Positions 1-10,446 of a stretch of DNA of 64,000 nt are shown piece after piece. Position numbers and translations under genes: made by a program. A model generated the notes under the pieces. That model did not search any database, was not told the origin of the DNA, and saw only the letters and a program-made list of their open reading frames with translations. The DNA comes from Doryteuthis pealeii (taxonomy: Eukaryota; Mollusca; Cephalopoda; Myopsida; Loliginidae), in NCBI GenBank assembly GCA_023376005.1, contig CM042145.1, positions 16,430,534-16,494,533 of the forward strand, given 5' to 3'. Position 1 is the stretch's first letter. Every line of letters starts with the position of its first letter.

Positions 1-46
1 TGCTCTGTAAGTTAAAAAACATTTTTTTTTTTTAAATTGAAATAGA

Positions 47-215
47 TCACTAAGTAGGCCCGAGCCTATTCTAGTAGTGACCACATCAAGCGGAGATTTA
101 ACAGGTTTAAATTCAAAGTTTTCCTTCTAGACGGGTTGCCTAACCAAGGTTAAAGAACCCAGTCTGCCCTACTATTTACCCATAGCTAGAGGAAGAATAG
201 TTGGATTCATACCTC
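47..215 (-). mobile_element. SINE-A copy, tail type A2, head missing
   Basis: Read on the minus strand, this has the SINE-A core (cattle of motifs CTATGGGTAAATAGTAGGGC, then an AACCTTGGTTAGGCAACC-like block) followed by the A2 tail with CACTACTAGAATAGG. The tRNA-derived head and promoter boxes are absent, so the copy is 5'-truncated. A matching A2 tail occurs on the plus strand at 2094 and 2363, on the far side of the A-rich minisatellite. Confidence 0.8.
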
Positions 216-312
216 AGTAAAATTTGCAATTTCTCGAGTATTTCTGAACCAATCTTAAAAATATGTATATGGTTGGAAAGAAAAGAAAATCATCTTTCTA
301 AATATAGGCAAG
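216..312 (+). repeat. Fragment of AT-rich repeat R2
   Basis: AATTTCTCGAGTATTTCT followed by CCAATCTTAAAAATAT and TGGTTGGAAAGAAA matches the longer R2 copies at 55.37 and 57.64 kb. Only the first ~90 bp are present. Coding potential is not apparent. The stretch 313-464 that follows holds nothing I recognise. Confidence 0.7.
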
Positions 313-461
313 AGGGCACGTGCTGCTAGGGGTGATGGCACCCAGGACCAAGCGATTAGTTTTACATCACTCACTGGATCAGAGGCCAAGAACCTAAACC
401 AGGTAAATTTGTCTAGCAGATTAGATGAAACATTTTCAAGAGGAAATGTTTCTTAGATATT

Positions 462-463
<2 letters not shown>

Positions 464-502
<39 letters not shown>
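464..502. repeat. (TA)n microsatellite
   Basis: About 19 uninterrupted AT dinucleotides. Confidence 0.95.
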
Positions 503-505
<3 letters not shown>

Positions 506-516
506 GACATATTTGG

Positions 517-748
517 TTAAACACTATCTGAGGGTGAGGTTTCAGTTCTGGAGGTTTGGGGAATGTGGAGTGCCCCTTTATTACCATTGCTCCCAGGTCC
601 ACTTTGACCCAGAGTGGTAGTACCTGTTAGGGACCCATCTATGGGTTAAACAGTAAAATGTGTTGATGAAAAAAATTAAGTATCCGTTAAGAATGAATTT
701 ATTTCAAAACTTTGTTGGCATTAAATAACCCACTGAGGTTGATATGCC
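517..748 (-). repeat. R1 dispersed repeat
   Basis: On the minus strand this begins with GGCATATCAACCTCAGTGGG and ATTTAATGCCAACAAAG and ends with the block TAACAGGTACTACCACTC..GAACTGAAACCTCACC, the two hallmarks of R1. It is a short version with little of the T-rich middle. 749-1016 is AT-rich and featureless. Confidence 0.8.
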
Positions 749-1016
749 GTAAAAAAACAAAAAACAAACCAGTTATAGGTTATACTGAGATAAAAAAATA
801 GCACCTGTCAGAATCTTTTCAATATGACAATGTATTAGAAAATTTGGCCAAAGTTGCCAACACTAAAACCGATGGGCTTTAAATCTATCACAGGATCCTA
901 CAGCAATGATTCGAATACACTAACAAAAAAAATTCCAAACATTAATTTCACCAAAATGTTTGCTCACCAACTCAAATTATTTATCAAAATAGACATTTTT
1001 AATACTTGTAAATAAA

Positions 1017-2092
1017 CTTATAATCAACTTTCAAACTATAAAAAAAAAAAAAAAATTCAACTTTCAAACTATAAAAAAATTTAAAAAAATTCAACTTTCA
1101 ACTATAAAAAAAAAAAATTCAACTTTCAAACTATATAAAAAAAAAAAAAATTCAACTTTCAAACTATATAAAAAAAAAAAAATTCAACTTTCAAACTATG
1201 TAAAAAAAAAAAATTCAACTTTCAAACTATATAAAAAAATAAAAAAAATTCAACTTTCAAACTATATAAAAAAATTAAAAAAAAATTCAACTTTCAAACT
1301 ATATAAAAAAAAAAATTCAACTTTCAAACTATATAAAAAAAAAAAAATTCAACTTTCAAACTATGTAAAAAAAAAAATTCAACTTTCAAACTATGTAAAA
1401 AAAAAAAAATTCACTTTCAAACTATAAAAAAAAAAAAAAATTCAACTTTCAAACTATGTAAAAAAAAAATTTTTTTAAATTCAACTTTCAAACTATGTAA
1501 AAAAAAAAAAAAAATTCAACTTTCAAACTATATAAAAAAAAAAAATTCAACTTTCAAACTATATAAAAAAAAAAAATTCAACTTTCAAACTATGTAAAAA
1601 AAAAAAAAATAATAAATTCAACTTTCAAACTATGTAAAAAAAAAATTTCAACTTTCAAACTATATAAAAAAAAAAAAATTCAACTTTCAAACTATGTAAA
1701 AAAAAAAAAAAATAAAAAATTCAACTTTCAAACTATATAAAAAAAAAAATTCAACTTTCAAACTATATAAAAAAAAAAAATTCAACTTTCAAACTATATA
1801 TAAAAAAAATTCAACTTTCAAACTATGTAAAAAAAAAAAAAAATAAAAAATTCAACTTTCAAACTATGTAAAAAAAAAAAAAAAAAAATTCAACTTTCAA
1901 ACTATATAAAAAAAAAATTCAACTTTCAAACTATATAAAAAAAAAATTCAACTTTCAAACTATATATAAAAAAAATTCAACTTTCAAACTATGTAAAAAA
2001 AAAAAAAAATAAAAATTCAACTTTCAAACTATGTAAAAAAAAAAAATAAAAAATTCAACTTTCAAACTATGTAAAAAAAAAAAAAAAAATCA
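1017..2092. repeat. A-rich minisatellite, ~30-35 bp unit, about 33 copies
   Basis: The unit is AATTCAACTTTCAAACTAT, then ATA or GTA, then a run of 8-16 A, sometimes broken by ATAA. The 19-base TTCAACTTTCAAACTAT part is nearly invariant while the A run varies in length. Two alleles of the joint (CTATATAA and CTATGTAA) are interspersed, so variants have been spread along the array by unequal exchange or slippage. Confidence 0.95.
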
Positions 2093-2093
2093 A

Positions 2094-2516
2094 CTTGATG
2101 TGGTCACTACTAGAATAGGCTCAGTCCTAATTAATGATCAACCTCCACATATTAATACAACAACCAACATAACGTTTTTGTTTTGTTTTGTTTCATGACT
2201 TTGTTTATATTGTGTAATGTGTGAAAATAAGTAAAGTGTAATGTGTGAAAATAAGTAAAGTATAAGTAAACTTATAAGTATAAGTAAACTTATAATCAAC
2301 TTTCAAACTATGAAAAAAAAGAAAAAAAATCAAAACAAAGCAAAAAAAACCAAAAAGACCACTGAGGTGGTCACAACTAGAATAGGCTCAGTCCTAATTA
2401 ATGATCATCCTCTACACATTAATACAACAACCAACATTACATTTTTTTTTTTTTGTTTTGTGTGACATTGTTTATATTGTGTAATGTGTGAAAATAAACC
2501 ATTGTATTCTCCTTGG
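2094..2516 (+). repeat. Duplicated SINE-A A2 tails with shared flank
   Basis: TGGTCACTACTAGAATAGGC (A2 tail) occurs at 2099 and again at 2366, each followed by the same TTAATACAACAACCAACAT and TTTATATTGTGTAATGTGTG sequence. The second copy also repeats the ACTTATAATCAACTTTC word of the minisatellite just before it. This is a ~260-bp duplication of the minisatellite edge plus tail. 2517-2935 holds an A-run, short (AGT)n and AT-rich sequence with no gene. Confidence 0.75.
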
Positions 2517-2935
2517 AATATTGAAAAAAAAAAAGAAAAAAAAAAAAAAAAAAAAGAAAATCTAAATCAAATCTATAAATCTACTTTGAAAAGAGAAGAT
2601 TAAAAGATAATTGTCAGTGACAATTTGCAAATTGTTTCATTCTGTAAAAGTCAACTAGAAAAAATGTATTCTCATTATTACTATCAGTAGTAATAGTTGT
2701 TATCAAGATTATAACAACTACCATAAAAAGAAAAACTACAACATTATTATTAACATAGTAGTAGTAGTAGTAGTAAAAGTACTATTATTATATATGTAAG
2801 TCTTATTAATAGCAGCAGTAACAACACTGTGACCTGCTATGAAGGAGAGAAAGCAGAAAAGCATTTCTTTTTTTAAACATAAAAGGCTTTTTTAATTTTC
2901 TATAGAATTTCTTAAGATTATTAAGTAATATCTGT

Positions 2936-3745
2936 GATTGATTCATTGATTTTAACGGCATGTCACCCATCTAGGGTTATTCAATGCCTAAAAGTCAGGG
3001 AATGATATTCATTGTACATTTTACATTTGTGTGTAGTTGTTTCTTAAGACCTTTTTGCATAGTTATATAATATAAAGTATTCCTATTTCATACAAATAAT
3101 TGGCAAACATTTGTATGGTTTCAAGTATTCCTATCTAATACTAATAATTATATGGTTTAAAGTAATTATTTAATTATTCAATAATAGTCATTGGTTTGCA
3201 TACAGTTATATAGTTTCAAGTAACTAATAAATCCTTATAGACAATTATAGCTTCAAGTAGAGTGACGGACTAAGAACTAGATGGTTTCATGTTCGATACT
3301 GGCCCTTGCCAACTCAGTGTATGAGTAGCACAGGGATCTGTGTGGTAAAGAGAGGAGCTGATGGTAGGTGCGGTGCTCCACCTCAGACGCCAAAACAATC
3401 TCCTTAGTCTGGCACTAGTGAAAAGGGGATAGACTCCATCACTGTCTGGCTGATACCAACTTGAGGCCACCCCCAACGACTTTACTTACTTTCATGGCAT
3501 CAAATACAAATGATTTTTAATCAGATCTATTTGACCCCTAGATGTGATCCTAACGTGTACTACCATTCCAGATCAGAGTGGACCTTGCAGTAATAGTAAT
3601 AAAAAGGTACCTCACACTCCTCAGATCTCCAGAACTGTAGCCTCACCATCAGATGCAGTTTAGTGTCATACTCATGACACCTTTTTTGGGAGGGGGGAGG
3701 GAGTCTTAGTTTTCTGTAGGGGATACAGTTGGTATATTCTAAGCC
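2936..3745 (+). repeat. R1 dispersed repeat, long form, split by SINE-B
   Basis: R1 begins with GATTTTAACGGCATGTCACC, runs through the T/A-rich middle (TATGGTTTCAAGTATTCC and similar words repeated), is interrupted at 3258-3491 by a SINE-B, and resumes with ATCAGATCTATTTGACCCC and ACTACCATTCCAGATCAGAG. The 3' block ends near TTAGTGTCATACTCATGAC. Confidence 0.75.
3258..3491 (+). mobile_element. SINE-B copy inside R1
   Basis: GTTTCATGTTCGATACTGGC is the B-box region of the tRNA-derived head. It is followed by the SINE-B body (AGCACAGGGATCTGTGTGG, GGAGCTGATGGTAGGTG) and the tail CCCCCAACGACTTTACTTAC. The 5' part of the head is degraded. Reading frames seen on the minus strand here are only SINE sequence. 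3746-4385 holds no recognisable element. Confidence 0.85.
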
Positions 3746-4385
3746 CTGTTGACAAAAGAGATAATATCTTTTTGTTTGTCAATTCATTTATAACAGTAAA
3801 TGCTAAATTTATAAAAATTAAACTAAACAGATTCCTTAGTCTACAGATTTTTTTCTTTATTTTTTCTTTTACTATTATCAATTTGAAATTGATCATGTAA
3901 CTGTTCAAATAATTTAAGCAGTTTCTTTGTTTTGAGTTGTCTCCCCTTGAGTTGGGACTCTTTTTTTAGTTGAGATCTAAGGAAGAAAAGGAGAGAAAAA
4001 AAGTATAAATGGTCTTGTCTTTTTTGCAGCAGCAACCAATAAATCTTCACAGTTGATAAACCAGATAAAACAGAAGAAAAACGACTTGCAGATTATTTAC
4101 TTAGGGAATTTTTCATCAAATTGAAAGAACAGATATGAGATTTCCAGGACAAGAAAGGGGATTTGTTTTTCACGGCAGCGTCAAAATTTCTGAAGTAATG
4201 TTGGAATATTTTGGGACATATAAATTGTGCTGTAGGCCACCACTTAAACTTATAGACTGTATGGGTGCATGGATTCAATCAGCCAATCATCACTCTCAAT
4301 TACGTGGTTAGTTAACTATTTCATCGCCGACTTTGAAAGTCCCTCAGTTGCTGGTATTCGACATGGACGGATGGATCAGCAACCA

Positions 4386-4500
4386 AGGATTCTACCTAAC
4401 ACTAAGGAACTCAAGGATTCTACCTAACACTAAGGAACCCAAGGATTCTACCTAACACTAAGGAACCCAAGGATTCTACCTAACACTAAGGAACCCAAGG
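4386..4500. repeat. 28-bp tandem repeat, about four copies
   Basis: The unit AAGGATTCTACCTAACACTA plus AGGAACCC is repeated four times with almost no divergence, so the array is young. It sits just upstream of the LINE 3' fragment at 4530. Confidence 0.95.
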
Positions 4501-4529
4501 GATCTCCACTGTAAAGTGCTCTCACCTAA

Positions 4530-5232
4530 AAATAGCCAAGTGAAGTCAACAGCAGAATCGCCAGAGCGGCAGCAGTTATGGTCAAACTGAGCCAGAGAGT
4601 CTGGGACAATGCCAGCCTTACGCGTCTACAAAGTACTCTCCTCTACAGTAGCGAAGCCTGGATCACATACTTATGCCACGTGAGGAAACTGGAAAATTTC
4701 CACCTCAGATGCCTATGCCACATTCTACACATACGCTGGCAGGACAAAGTGCTCAACACAGAAGTGCTGGAATGAGCAAACATGAACAGCATGCCTGCCA
4801 TCATCTGCGAGAGATGCCTGCGTTGGATTGGTCATGTCAGGAGGAAGGACAAAGGCCGCATCCCCAAAGACCTACTGTATGGCGAATTAGTAGAAGGCAC
4901 CCGACCGGTAGGGAGACCACACCTGCGCTTTAAAGATGTCTGCAAGAGGAACATGAAGACATGCCACATCAATACCATCACATGGGATGCTTGTGCAGAA
5001 GACCGTGCAACTAGGTGCCTCCTTGTCAAACAAGGAACGAAAAGAAGTGAAAAAGAGAGGAAAGAAGCCGCCACAGAAAAGAGAGCCAACAAAAGGAAGG
5101 AGAGACAACAGCAACTCCAGCAAGCATCATTGTTTGTTTGCAGTCACTGCACCAGAGATTGCCATTCAAAAATTGGTCTGTTCAGCCACTCACGCAGTTG
5201 TGGACACTACGCCACTTTAGTAGACAGAAGGA
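4530..5232 (+). pseudogene. Non-LTR retrotransposon (LINE) ORF2 C-terminus, broken
   Basis: One frame runs from about 4530 to 5230. It reads AAAVMVKLSQRVWDN, then STLLYSSEAW, LRCLCHIL, a single TGA stop at 4773-4775, then LRWIGHVRRKDKGRIPKDLL, GRPHLRFKDVCKR and the cysteine/histidine end FVCSHCTRDCHSKIGLFSHS. These are the conserved blocks that follow the reverse transcriptase domain in a widespread animal LINE family, ending in a zinc-finger-like C-x2-C..H..C motif. The catalytic RT core and endonuclease are missing, so this is a 5'-truncated dead copy. The stop sits where a codon CGA would give the expected Arg, so a CpG to TpG change is the simplest cause. The spacing between VWDN and STLLY looks short, suggesting a small in-frame deletion. 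The LINE clade is not resolved here. Confidence 0.8.
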
Positions 5233-5290
5233 TGCCAACAATCATTTGTATACAAGTAAGTATTTTTAATACAAATAGATTACAGTTGTA

Positions 5291-5480
5291 TGGTTGGTTG
5301 ATTTTAAGATATGTCAACCCTCGTTAATGCCAAAGAGACTCTAATCATTTGTAAACAATTATAGCTTCAAATAACTATCAATACAAATAATTCACACACA
5401 GTTATGCGGTTTCAAGTAACTTCCTATTTAATAGTTTACTGACAATTATATAATCATCATAAAGTCATGCTGATAACACA
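5291..5480 (+). repeat. R1 fragment, 5' half
   Basis: TGGTTGGTTGATTTTAAGAT and ATGTCAACCCTCGTTAATGCC start an R1 copy that stops in the T/A-rich middle (AATTCACACACAGTTATGCG). The 3' block with ACTACCACTC is absent. 5481-5635 is not recognised. Confidence 0.7.
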
Positions 5481-5635
5481 GATTCCCTTGACACTCTCTC
5501 ACTATACATCCCTATTGGCCATGGCGCCTGGCAAGTCCTCGAGACAGCATCCAGTTTGACAAATTCATTTCCTACGATGATAACATCACACAACACCTCC
5601 TCCAATTTTAGTACAAATTAATTTTATAGTTATAT

Positions 5636-5932
5636 AGGTGGTTGGTTTTAAGGTATGTCAACTCTTGTTAATGCCAAAGTCATTTTTAAAGCAAATATAT
5701 GAGTTTAAGTAATCCATGATAATAATCATTTGTAAACAGTTATAGCTTCAAGTAACTATTACAGGTAGAAATAAATTATACAGTCATATGGTTGGTTGGT
5801 TGGTTTCAAGGTATGTCAACTCTTCTTGGGTTATTTAATACTAAAGCCAGTTATATTTTTTTATTCAAGCAATTATAAAGTTTCAATTAATGATAATTAT
5901 TTGTAAACAATTATAGCTTCAAGTAAAAAAAA
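5636..5932 (+). repeat. Two tandem R1 5' fragments
   Basis: GGTTGGTTTTAAGGTATGTC (5639) and GGTTGGTTTCAAGGTATGTC (5797) begin two successive truncated R1 copies about 155 bp apart. Each runs into TTGTAAACARTTATAGCTTC. Neither reaches the 3' block. Confidence 0.7.
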
Positions 5933-5933
5933 T

Positions 5934-5981
5934 AAATCGTCGAGGTGGCCTAAAGTCGGTATCATCCATACAGTGAGGGAG
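5934..5981 (-). mobile_element. SINE-B 3'-tail fragment fused to SINE-A
   Basis: TCGTCGAGGTGGCCTAAAGT is the reverse complement of the SINE-B tail. After 48 bp it changes directly into SINE-A at GAAATGGACTTGTC, with no spacer. Confidence 0.75.
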
Positions 5982-6325
5982 AAATGGACTTGTCAACCCG
6001 AGTTCAAATCCTAGACAAGGCTGATTACATTTCACATAGTGCTAATACCCTTAGGAAAGGTATGAATCCATATATTCTCCCTCCAGCTATGGGTAAAATA
6101 GTAGGGCAGACTGGGCTCTTTAACCTTGGATAGGTAACAAGTCTAAGAGGAAAACTCTGAATTTGAAATTCCTGAGGTCAGTCGTTGATTGAGTTTGTGG
6201 CACTCCTGGTGCACCAATTCTGTGCAGATGGTCCAACACAAGCCTTCACCATTATAAACAAAACACTGTGTAGGTTGTTCATTGGATGAACCCTCGTGCA
6301 TTGAAATCGACGAGAGAGTCCATTT
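5982..6325 (+). mobile_element. SINE-A copy, tail type A3
   Basis: It contains CCCGAGTTCAAATCCTAGAC (B-box region), the core with CCAGCTATGGGTAAAATAGT, and the A3 tail GATGGTCCAACACAAGCC..GACGAGAGAGTCC. The A-box part is missing and replaced by the SINE-B fragment to its left. The full-length A3 copy with exact ends is at 35673. Confidence 0.85.
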
Positions 6326-6364
6326 TTTCCACTACTACAATGATGATAATAATAATAATAATAA

Positions 6365-6777
6365 TCTCTATTAATAATGGAGTTTCACTTCCAGTTTTTG
6401 TCTGTAACAAAAACTACATCACTGCTTACGTCACTATACCCAAAATCATCATAACATAGAATAAATACACTCAAAATTTGTGCATGCAACATTAGACATT
6501 CCTCATTGTTTTTTTAAACAAGTTTTAATAGATACATCCCCAGTATCATATATTTATATATAGTTTGTTTTATTTTAATAGATATTCAAAGTTAATAGAA
6601 CTTAGTTTCGATTTCAAATTGTTTTATTTTTTTTACTCCTTTAATAAATTTGATGATTTCATGATTTATGGTTCAAACTCTCCGACATTTAATTTTTTAA
6701 CTTCCACCTCCTCAAGCAATATCTTTAAAAAATTTATTTTTGCATCGCCCGGAGGGCTTTTTTTTTTCTTTTGCTAG
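6365..6777 (+). mobile_element. Non-autonomous Helitron, in (AAT)n
   Basis: It starts with TC (TCTCTATTAATAATGGAG) and ends with the hairpin GCCCGGAGGGC, a T-rich spacer and CTAG. The flanks are A on the left and T on the right, as expected for Helitron insertion between A and T. Both sides lie in an (AAT)n tract. The interior shares TTTTGTCTGTAACAAAAACT and CACTGCTTACGTCAC with the copy at 60742, and a shorter 5' block with the longer copies at 32683 and 52866. No Rep/helicase coding remains. Confidence 0.8.
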
Positions 6778-7069
6778 TAATAATAATGATGGTTGGTTTA
6801 TATGTTTGTTTTTCTCGATCTATACAACATAGAAGTAGAGATAGAGAGAAAAGCAATTTGACAGAATCATTTCTAAAAATTCAAAGGTTTCTTTTTACTT
6901 TGATTCAGAATAACTTTGCTATGTAATAAATCAACAAGCAATCACATTGGGCATTGTGATGTGATGTACAGATGGAGAGTAATTCTTTATCATCATCATC
7001 ATCACTGCTGCTGCTGCTACTCTTTTTGTTGGCTTAGATAAAATGACTCATAAGAATTAAGCTCATTTA

Positions 7070-7096
7070 CCTTGTGGGAGGGAGGGAGGGAGGGGG
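7070..7096. repeat. Short (GGGA)n tract in an otherwise empty stretch
   Basis: GTGGGAGGGAGGGAGGGAGG is a G-run array that could form a G-quadruplex. The rest of 6778-7295 holds short (CAT)n and (GCT)n words and no recognisable gene. Confidence 0.6.
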
Positions 7097-7295
7097 GTGC
7101 AGAATGAATGAAAGAAAATAACCTTAGTCAACATACACATGTTGTGAACTTCTTTTAGCCACAGAACTGAAGATCAATGCTTAAGATGTGATCAAATACA
7201 TCAAATCAATATTGCAAAAGATTTTTCCTTTTAGAACTAGAGACATTAATATTTTAACGCTAATCTCCAATAATAAATGTGAATGTCAGTGTACT

Positions 7296-7597
7296 GCATT
7301 TTTCATCTTTACTTCTAGAGGCAGTGGCCCAACATATCATACCATTTTGGAATCAGACTGACTGTGAGAAAATTAAAAACATTCTGGGCTGTATCTGGAC
7401 CTACTATTCTGAGTGTATCGCATTTTTCATCTTTACTTCTAGAGGCAGTGGCCCAGCATATCATACCATTTTGGAATCAGAAAATTTAAAATATTCTGGG
7501 CCATATCTGGACCTACTATTCTGAGTGTATCGCATTTTTCATCTTTACTTCTAGAGGCAGTGGCCCAGCATATCATACCATTTTGGAATCAGACTGA
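7296..7597. repeat. Tandem repeat, 124- and 112-bp units, 2.6 copies
   Basis: GCATTTTTCATCTTTACTTC starts at 7296, 7420 and 7532, each followed by AGAGGCAGTGGCCCARCATA. Between the second and third starts the ACTGACTGTGAGAAAATT portion is shortened. The 82-codon frame running through it is simply the repeat read in one phase. 7598-8183 is AT-rich with no recognised element; a 71-codon frame at 7625 shows no family features. Confidence 0.9.
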
Positions 7598-8183
7598 TTT
7601 TTCATTTATTTTTTTCATAAATTTATGTCCCGTACAATGTTTGGAATTACCATAAAAAGAATCATCTACACAGATTTACCTTTAAAAAATCAGCAGACCT
7701 GGGATTCTCTCAAGCCATTACCTGCTTTCATTGGGACAAGGGAGATATTTCCAATTTATAAATATAAGGTTGAATCTTTTACTTCTGTGAAAGAAATACT
7801 GTTTTTTTATCATTTTAATGGAATAACTAAATTTTTCTGATGGAACCCACCAAAAATACAAATGTCTACAGCATTTTAGGGAGCTGTGAGCATTTCTACT
7901 ATAAAAAGCTCAAGTGATGAGTTATGTCAAATTTGGCAGAAAAATAGAATATTGTTTTTTATAATTTTAAGGGAATAACTAAATAAATATTTGATATTAT
8001 AAACACTTAAACAAAAAAGTCATTTATTTCTTGTCTCATATTTAAAATGTTATAAAAATATACTTATATAAACATAAAAATATACTTATATAAACAACTT
8101 TGATAAAACTGTAGAGAAATCAATTTCCTTTTGTTTGATGGTTTGACAGGATTTATGTTTATGGCGATTTTTTGATGGGCTAA

Positions 8184-8322
8184 TTTAATTCAGTCTGTAG
8201 AGCATCTGTCTAGGAACCACAAGGTTCTGGGTTCAATACCAGCCATCGCCAACTCAGCTGGGAGCTGATGGTAGGTTAGGTGCTCCACCTCAGATGCAAA
8301 AATAATCCCCCTACTCTGTTAT
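8184..8322 (+). mobile_element. SINE-B copy, internally deleted
   Basis: The head is well kept: TCAGTCTGTAGAGCATCTG (A box) and GGTTCTGGGTTCAATACCAG (B box). The AGCACAGGGATCTG block is deleted, joining AACTCAGC directly to TGGGAGCTGATGG. The copy stops before the tail. Confidence 0.8.
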
Positions 8323-8693
8323 AAGTTTATATATATCTATTTAAAAAATTTTATACATAGAGATATTTTATCTTATTTTATTTTACAATTAAATTACATT
8401 CAGTTGTCTACACAAAAACCTAGATAAAGGGTGGAGGCCACCCGAAATATTGAGAAAAGTTAAAGCAGACCAACGGCAAAACAACAATTATCTATTAGAA
8501 CTCCGGTTTTTTGTTCTATTTATATTTCCGATGCTTCCAATATCACCAAAAATGTTTACAAAAATAATATATTGATATATATATATATAGCCGAGGGGTA
8601 GGCTGTCCGACTGCTGCTGAAATGATCGGATTTCTAACCTGGCTGTAGGTAGCTCACAAAATGTTTAGCCACACTGAAGAGACTTGATAAATT

Positions 8694-8766
8694 GAAACAT
8701 GTGTCTGTGGATGATGATTATATATATATATATATATATAGTCATCCACAGAGACGTGTTTCAAAT
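8694..8766. repeat. Inverted repeat around (TA)n
   Basis: The left arm AAACATGTGTCTGTGGATGA pairs with the right arm TCATCCACAGAGACGTGTTT across a (TA)n loop. The arms differ at only a couple of positions, so a ~23-bp stem extended by the TA tract is possible. Confidence 0.8.
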
Positions 8767-8794
8767 GAAAGACAAAATTATCAAAGATAATTTG

Positions 8795-8796
<2 letters not shown>

Positions 8797-8836
<40 letters not shown>
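8797..8836. repeat. (TA)n microsatellite
   Basis: About 20 TA units. Confidence 0.95.
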
Positions 8837-8837
<1 letters not shown>

Positions 8838-8982
8838 CTAGGACACCAAATAAGAAAAGTGTATGCATAGACATATTGCTCAATGCTATAATAGCAGAGC
8901 AAACAATTGTCAACAAATTATCTTCATTGTACCTATCAAGTCAATGGCTTAATTAATAATAATAATAATAATAATAATACTG

Positions 8983-9243
8983 GACCTCACCAGAGAATTG
9001 AAAAAGCTGTGGAATATGAGGGTCAAAGTGATACCAATTGTAGTTGGTGCACTAGGAACGATCCCAAAAAGTTTGGAAAAGAGTCTGAAGGAACTGGAAA
9101 TCAGAGGTATAATTGAGACCATCCAGACAACAGCATTGCTGAAATCAGTTAGAATACTCAAAAGATTCTTGGAGACCTGAGGAGACTTGTTGTCACTCAG
9201 ACTCCAGTGAAAGACCATCAGCTAATGCTGGTGTGAAAAACTC
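8983..9243 (+). pseudogene. LINE 3' fragment, family X
   Basis: The frame reads LTRELKKLWNMRVKVIPIVV, GALGTIPKSLEKSLKELEIR and TIQTTALLKSVRILKRFLET before a stop, then continues GDLLSLRLQ. The WNM-x-V..IP-VVGALG..LE..IR blocks are conserved in the C-terminal region of a LINE family common in invertebrates (established knowledge; clade not resolved). It lies directly after (AAT)n. A second, more damaged copy is at 15985. No RT catalytic motif remains. Confidence 0.65.
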
Positions 9244-9654
9244 AAAAGGAGTGAAATAATTATAAAACCAAAACAAGATAAAATAAAATGTAAATAAACA
9301 ATATCAGCTATCCTGTTCCCGACAATTTCAATTAACCAAAACAGAATTATTAATATCCATTTGATATTAATATGACTAGACACTTACATCACCTGTTCAT
9401 TGTATTGATATTTCTTTTCAGATTGATTTCATGGGGGTTTTTTTTCCATATTTTTTTTTTCTTAATTCAGACCCCCAATTTTTTTTTTTTTAACATTAGT
9501 CATCACACTGAAACATTTGTCAGCGGCAAATCATTCCAAAATAAAACAAAAGAAAAAAACAAAAACAAAAGTGAATTTTACACAAAAAAGACCACATAAG
9601 TTGTGACATTGATCAGAAATAATGAATTAGACACTTTCACTTTTTAATATTTCC

Positions 9655-9950
9655 TATTGGCCAATGTTTAATGAAAGTCTCATACTAGTTTGTGATATTC
9701 AAGTTGAATACAATAGATCGGCTTTATTAAAGGGTTAGTTGTTCCCATACCACTAATACCCTTGGGAAAGGTATGAATCCAACTATTCTCTCTCCAGATA
9801 TGGGTAAATAGGACAGACTCGGCTCTTTAACCTTGATTAGGCAACCGGTCTAGAAGAAGGAAAAACTCTGAATTCAAACCTCTTAAATCTCCGCTTGGGG
9901 TAGTCACTACTAGAATAGGCTCAGGCCTACTTAGTGATCTATTTTTTATT
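9655..9950 (+). mobile_element. Compound SINE-A with extra 85-bp module, tail A2
   Basis: It opens with an 85-bp block (GGCCAATGTTTAATGAAAGT through GGCTTTATTAAAGGGTTAGT) not found in ordinary SINE-A. It then continues as a SINE-A core from CTAATACCCTTGGGAAAGG and ends with the A2 tail GGGGTAGTCACTACTAGAAT. The same fusion is present on the minus strand at 44100-44505, so it is a family member rather than a one-off junction. Confidence 0.8.
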
Positions 9951-9990
9951 TCAATTTAAATTTTAATTAAAAAAAAAAATTTAAAGGGAG

Positions 9991-10212
9991 GCATTTATTA
10001 AGTTTTTATAGCAGTCTTATCAGTTTGAAATAATAGATTCATTTGGTTGGGAGATGCGTGGTGTAATGGTTAGAGTCATAAGAAATGGACTCGTCACCCA
10101 GAGAGAGGCATTCATTAAGTTTTTATAGCAGTCTTATCAGTTTGAAATAATAGATTCATTTGGTTGGGAGATGCGTGGTCTAATGGTTAGAGTCATAAGA
10201 AATGGACTTGTC
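9991..10212. repeat. 117-bp tandem duplication containing a SINE-A head
   Basis: GCATTTATTAAGTTTTTATA at 9991 and GCATTCATTAAGTTTTTATA at 10108 start two near-identical 117-bp units. Each ends in the SINE-A head GAGATGCGTGGTSTAATGGT. The first unit is cut off after GGACTCGTC; the second runs on into the complete SINE. Confidence 0.9.
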
Positions 10213-10446
10213 CGACCCAAGTTCAAATCCTGGATGAAGCTACTGTTCACTTAGCGCTAATACCCTTGGGAGAGGTATGAATCCAACTACTCTCTCTCCA
10301 ACTATGGGTAAATAGTAGGGCAGACTGGACTCTTTAACCTTGATTAGGCAACCAGTCTAGGAGAAGGAAAACTCTAAATTCAAACCTGTTAAATCCACTT
10401 GGGGTAGTCACTACTAGAATAGGCTCAGTCCTAATTAGTGATCTAT
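10168..10446 (+). mobile_element. SINE-A, tail A2, near full length
   Basis: Head GATGCGTGGTCTAATGGTTA (A box, with one G to C change) and CAAGTTCAAATCCTGGATG (B box), core GGTATGAATCCAACTACTCT, then the A2 tail GGGTAGTCACTACTAGAATA ending in CTTAATTAGTGATC-type sequence and an A run. Confidence 0.9.

Noticed and set aside
6565..6777. 70-codon frame MFYFNRYSKLIEL..
   Set aside because: It lies entirely in a non-autonomous Helitron, runs into the T-rich 3' spacer and is not conserved in the sister copy at 60742.
8588..8661. tRNA-like word GCCGAGGGGTAGGCTGTCCG as a tRNA or new SINE
   Set aside because: The GGTAGGC-type A box is suggestive but no proper B box or cloverleaf follows and there is only one copy.
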